A stretch of 16,822 bases of DNA from positions 1-16,822 of the forward strand of contig JAPLGV010000207.1 of NCBI GenBank assembly GCA_026389975.1, given 5' to 3'. The position numbers and the translations under genes are program-made. This stretch comes from Chloroflexota bacterium. GTDB lineage: Bacteria > Chloroflexota > Anaerolineae > Anaerolineales > Villigracilaceae. The notes below the pieces were generated by a model. It saw nothing but the letters and a program-made list of their open reading frames with translations. It ran no database searches and had not been told where the DNA came from. Each line of letters opens with the position of its first letter. The stretch's first letter is position 1. This document shows, one piece after another, positions 14,800-16,822 of this stretch.

Positions 14800-14836
14800 G
14801 CTGGAACCGGGACTACTTCGCTGGAACCGGGACTAC
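14800..14836 (+). repeat. Direct repeat of 17 bp in the lipoprotein gene leader
   Basis: GCTGGAACCGGGACTAC occurs at 14800-14816 and again at 14820-14836, giving an exact 20-bp period. Just before it CCCCGTG is doubled (14788-14799). The GC-rich repeat sits between the AT-rich promoter and the Shine-Dalgarno. It may come from slippage or be a regulatory leader element. Confidence 0.8.
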
Positions 14837-14868
14837 CACGAAAGCAAAGGACTTGTAAGGAGGAAAGA

Positions 14869-15486
14869 ATGTCACGTCTTACCAAACTCACCTGGCTCTT
14901 GATGGTCTTCATCTTGTTTGGGCTGGCCGCCTGCGGTGGAGGAACGCCGACCAATGACCCATCGCTGGCCATTACCAAAATCTGGCAGACCGTTAAGGTG
15001 GCACAAACTCAGACCGCCCTGGCTGCATCCCCAACTCCAAGCATCACCAACACTCCCGCCGTCAGCCCGACCCTGCAAGCCTCTATGACGCAAACACCCA
15101 TCCTGACGCCCAGCCAAATGCCCGCTGGCACACAATCTGCCGCCTGTGACAACGCCATTGGCATCGCTGATGTGACGTATCCGGATGGCTCTGAAGTCGT
15201 TGCCGGCGCACCGTTCATCAAAACATGGCAGGTGAAAAATCTCGGCCCCTGCACCTGGGACCAAGATTATAGCCTTATCTTCGGCTGGGGCGGAGTTGGA
15301 ACAAACTGGAACACAACCCCGCCTTCGTACTTTACCGCCATCGTTCTGCCAGGCGAGACACTCGAAATCTCTGTCACACTGACAGCCCCCCCCGCAGCTG
15401 GCAACTACGCGGCTTCCTTCAGCCTGCAGAACGACAAAGGTTACAACTTCGGTCCGGTGCAGACGGTAGTTGTCACAGTCAAGTAA
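14869..15486 (+). CDS. Lipoprotein with an NBR1-like Ig domain
   Basis: This 205-residue protein has a signal peptide (1-21), lipobox LAAC with lipidated Cys22, a Thr/Pro-rich linker (about 53-88) and one beta-sandwich domain (about 94-205). The domain has the pattern of the NBR1 central Ig-like domain: DVTYPDGSEVVAGAPFIKTWQVKNLGPCTW (101-130), an LPGETLEISVTLTAP strand (160-174) and an AGNYAASFSLQND strand (177-189). In Chloroflexota such domains are common on exported proteins and are thought to bind surfaces or other proteins; no enzyme residues are seen. Cys93 and Cys128 could pair. The start is fixed by AAGGAGG 7 nt before ATG 14869; an earlier in-frame ATG at 14791 lies in the leader. 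queG starts 11 nt after the stop. Confidence 0.85.
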   Translation: MSRLTKLTWLLMVFILFGLAACGGGTPTNDPSLAITKIWQTVKVAQTQTALAASPTPSITNTPAVSPTLQASMTQTPILTPSQMPAGTQSAACDNAIGIADVTYPDGSEVVAGAPFIKTWQVKNLGPCTWDQDYSLIFGWGGVGTNWNTTPPSYFTAIVLPGETLEISVTLTAPPAAGNYAASFSLQNDKGYNFGPVQTVVVTVK

Positions 15487-15497
15487 ACAGGAACTGC

Positions 15498-16544
15498 GTG
15501 TCCCTCACCCAGGCAGTCAAAAACGAAGCCCGCCGCCTGGGATTTTCCCTGGCGGGCGTCACCACGCCTGAATCTCCGCCCCACTGGCCGGCCTATGAAC
15601 ACTGGCTGTCCATGGGGCGGCATGGTTCCATGGACTACCTGGCCGACCCCCGTCGCGCTGACCCTCGCCTGGTTCTGTCCGAATGCCGTTCCATCCTGGT
15701 ACTCGCCGTGAGCTACCCGGACCCGGAATCTGCCGCGCAAAACAAAGGTCCGCGTCCGGCTGGACGCGTCGCCGCCTACGCCTGGGGACGTGATTACCAT
15801 CTCGTTTTGCCCAAACGCCTGAAAACGCTGGCCTCCTTTATCGAGACACAGGTTGGGAGTCCAGTGCCGCATTGCTGGTACACGGACACGGGTCCACTAC
15901 TGGAACGGGACCTGGCCCAGCGCGCTGGTCTGGGCTGGATCGGCAAGAATACCTGTCTCATCCACCCAAAAATCGGATCGTACTTCCTGCTGGCCGAAAT
16001 CCTGCTCGGAATCGAACTGGAGCCCGACGTACCTTTCAGCGCCGACCGCTGCGGGAGGTGTACACGCTGCATCACAGCCTGTCCCACTGGTTGCATACTG
16101 CCAGACCGCACGCTCGACGCCCGGCGCTGTCTCTCATATCTAACGATTGAAAACAAAAACGAAATCCCGCCCGATTTGCGTCCGCAACTGGGCAACCGGG
16201 TCTTCGGCTGTGACATATGCCAGCAAGTCTGCCCATGGAACAGGTTTGCAAACCAGGAACATGATCCCGCTTTCAATGCACGACCCGGCCTGCCCAACCC
16301 GGATTTGGTCGCTGAACTGGCGCTCAGGCCGCAGGAGTTTAACCGAAAATTCAAGGATAATCCGGTTTTGCGCAGCAAGCGGCGCGGATATCTCCGTAAC
16401 GTTGCCGTGGCCCTGGGCAATTCAGGGCAGCCGGCAGCGCTCCCGGCCCTGGAAAGGGCGGTTCAAGACAATGAGCCGCTCATCCGTGAACACGCCGTTT
16501 GGGCATTGGAACAAATCCGAAAAGATAAACGCAACCAGGAATAG
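15498..16544 (+). CDS. queG: Epoxyqueuosine reductase QueG
   Basis: QueG performs the last step of queuosine synthesis in tRNA, reducing epoxyqueuosine with cobalamin and two [4Fe-4S] clusters. The product has 348 residues. The active-site stretch YTDTGPLLERDLAQRAGLGWIGKN (128-151) contains the catalytic Asp130. Cluster ligands are Cys185, 188, 191, 195 in a ferredoxin-like run, then Cys211, and Cys238, 241, 245 in CDICQQVCPWN. The tail (about 300-340) is HEAT-like, shorter than in some homologs. The start is GTG 15498 with AGGA 7-8 nt upstream. It is co-transcribed with the lipoprotein gene. Its TAG stop lies inside the first unit of a tandem repeat that leads into rdgB. No other queuosine gene is in the window. 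Confidence 0.96.
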   Translation: MSLTQAVKNEARRLGFSLAGVTTPESPPHWPAYEHWLSMGRHGSMDYLADPRRADPRLVLSECRSILVLAVSYPDPESAAQNKGPRPAGRVAAYAWGRDYHLVLPKRLKTLASFIETQVGSPVPHCWYTDTGPLLERDLAQRAGLGWIGKNTCLIHPKIGSYFLLAEILLGIELEPDVPFSADRCGRCTRCITACPTGCILPDRTLDARRCLSYLTIENKNEIPPDLRPQLGNRVFGCDICQQVCPWNRFANQEHDPAFNARPGLPNPDLVAELALRPQEFNRKFKDNPVLRSKRRGYLRNVAVALGNSGQPAALPALERAVQDNEPLIREHAVWALEQIRKDKRNQE

Positions 16545-16645
16545 ACTATGCACAGCATACAGGGAGAACACCCTATGCCCAGGAATAGACTATGCACAGC
16601 ATACAGGGAGAACACCCTATGCACAGCATACAGGGAGAACACCCT
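16535..16645 (+). repeat. Tandem repeat duplicating the queG-stop/rdgB-start junction
   Basis: A 44-bp unit occurs twice exactly (16535-16578, 16579-16622). It covers the last queG codons and TAG stop, an ATG, an AGGGAG Shine-Dalgarno and another ATG. Within it a 27-bp subunit (ATGCACAGCATACAGGGAG plus ACACCCT) starts at 16548, 16592 and 16619, and the true start at 16646 resumes the pattern with ATGCGCAGCAT. Each subunit carries AGGG and CCCT arms that could pair over the Shine-Dalgarno. ATGs at 16592, 16619 and 16646 share a frame. Confidence 0.95.
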
Positions 16646-16822
16646 ATGCGCAGCATTCTCATCGCCACCAACAACGAGGGCAAAGTTGACGAGATCAAAG
16701 CCCTGCTGGACGGTCTCGGCCTCACTCTTCTCACCCCCGCCGATCTGGGTATGGCTCTCGAAGTGGCCGAAGATGGACAGACCTATGCTGAAAATGCTGC
16801 CACGAAAGCTGCGGCTTTCGCA
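16646..16822 (+). CDS. rdgB: XTP/dITP diphosphatase RdgB/HAM1 (3' end cut by window edge)
   Basis: The first 59 codons read as the Ham1/RdgB family, which hydrolyses XTP, dITP and ITP to their monophosphates and keeps damaged purines out of nucleic acids. The diagnostic N-terminal strand and loop ILIATNNEGKVDEIKALL (4-21) contains the substrate-binding T-N-N-x-x-K pattern. EDGQTYAENAATKA (42-55) includes the Glu/Asn/Lys residues near the metal and nucleotide site. The family-length start is ATG 16646, with GGGAG 8 nt upstream in the repeat. In-frame ATGs at 16619 and 16592 would add 9 or 18 residues (MHSIQGEHP units). The gene lies about 100 nt behind queG and is probably in its transcript. 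Confidence 0.93.
   Translation, partial: MRSILIATNNEGKVDEIKALLDGLGLTLLTPADLGMALEVAEDGQTYAENAATKAAAFA

Noticed and set aside
14791..14868. Earlier ATG (14791) for the Ig-domain lipoprotein
   Set aside because: It would put 26 polar residues before the signal peptide and cover the leader repeats; ATG 14869 has AAGGAGG at ideal spacing.
16535..16645. CRISPR-like reading of the repeats
   Set aside because: Units are directly adjacent without unique spacers and contain gene start signals.
16147..16689. Plus-strand open frame overlapping the end of queG and the repeat
   Set aside because: Different frame from both queG and rdgB; its repeated tail only reflects the 27-bp DNA repeat.

Overview
The window reads as chromosomal DNA of a Chloroflexota bacterium, most likely class Anaerolineae. 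This is inferred from moderately high GC, several lipoproteins and anchored proteins with Thr/Pro-rich linkers, an NBR1-like Ig-domain lipoprotein, and a HrcA/CIRCE-controlled groESL operon. No rRNA, tRNA, CRISPR array, transposase or phage gene was seen. The content is mostly core and housekeeping.

Left half (1-5769), all genes on the minus strand. In transcription order: two tandem paralogous membrane-anchored TPR proteins (5769 to 3056, joined by an ATGA overlap); groES-groEL with a strong promoter, a perfect CIRCE operator and a terminator; then a SurA/PpiC-type peptidyl-prolyl isomerase lipoprotein that runs off the left edge. That last gene has no stop inside the window, so a simple complete-ORF scan misses it.

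At 5770-5855 an 86-bp divergent region separates the halves. It carries two back-to-back sigma70-like promoters, and each -10 box lies exactly 6 nt before its gene's ATG. This predicts leaderless mRNAs both ways.

Right half (5856-16822), all genes on the plus strand. trmD overlaps an MFS transporter gene. Next comes a BMP-family (PnrA/Med-type) ABC importer: two divergent binding lipoproteins, a double-domain ATPase and two permeases, laid out like the nucleoside importers NupNOPQ/RnsABCD. The second binding protein has its own promoter and a strong terminator, as expected for a binding protein made in excess. A second internal promoter precedes the last permease. After a terminator and a 258-bp intergenic region with a tandem repeat in the leader, a third group follows: the NBR1-like Ig lipoprotein, queG (epoxyqueuosine reductase) and rdgB/HAM1 (house-cleaning NTPase, cut by the right edge).

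I see no convincing undescribed multi-gene system. The points most worth a second look are the tandemly repeated queG-stop/rdgB-start junction, the divergent leaderless promoter pair, the structured leader of the second binding protein, the Cys-bearing palindromic insertion in TrmD, and the paralogous TPR proteins with a shared C-terminal Cys pair.
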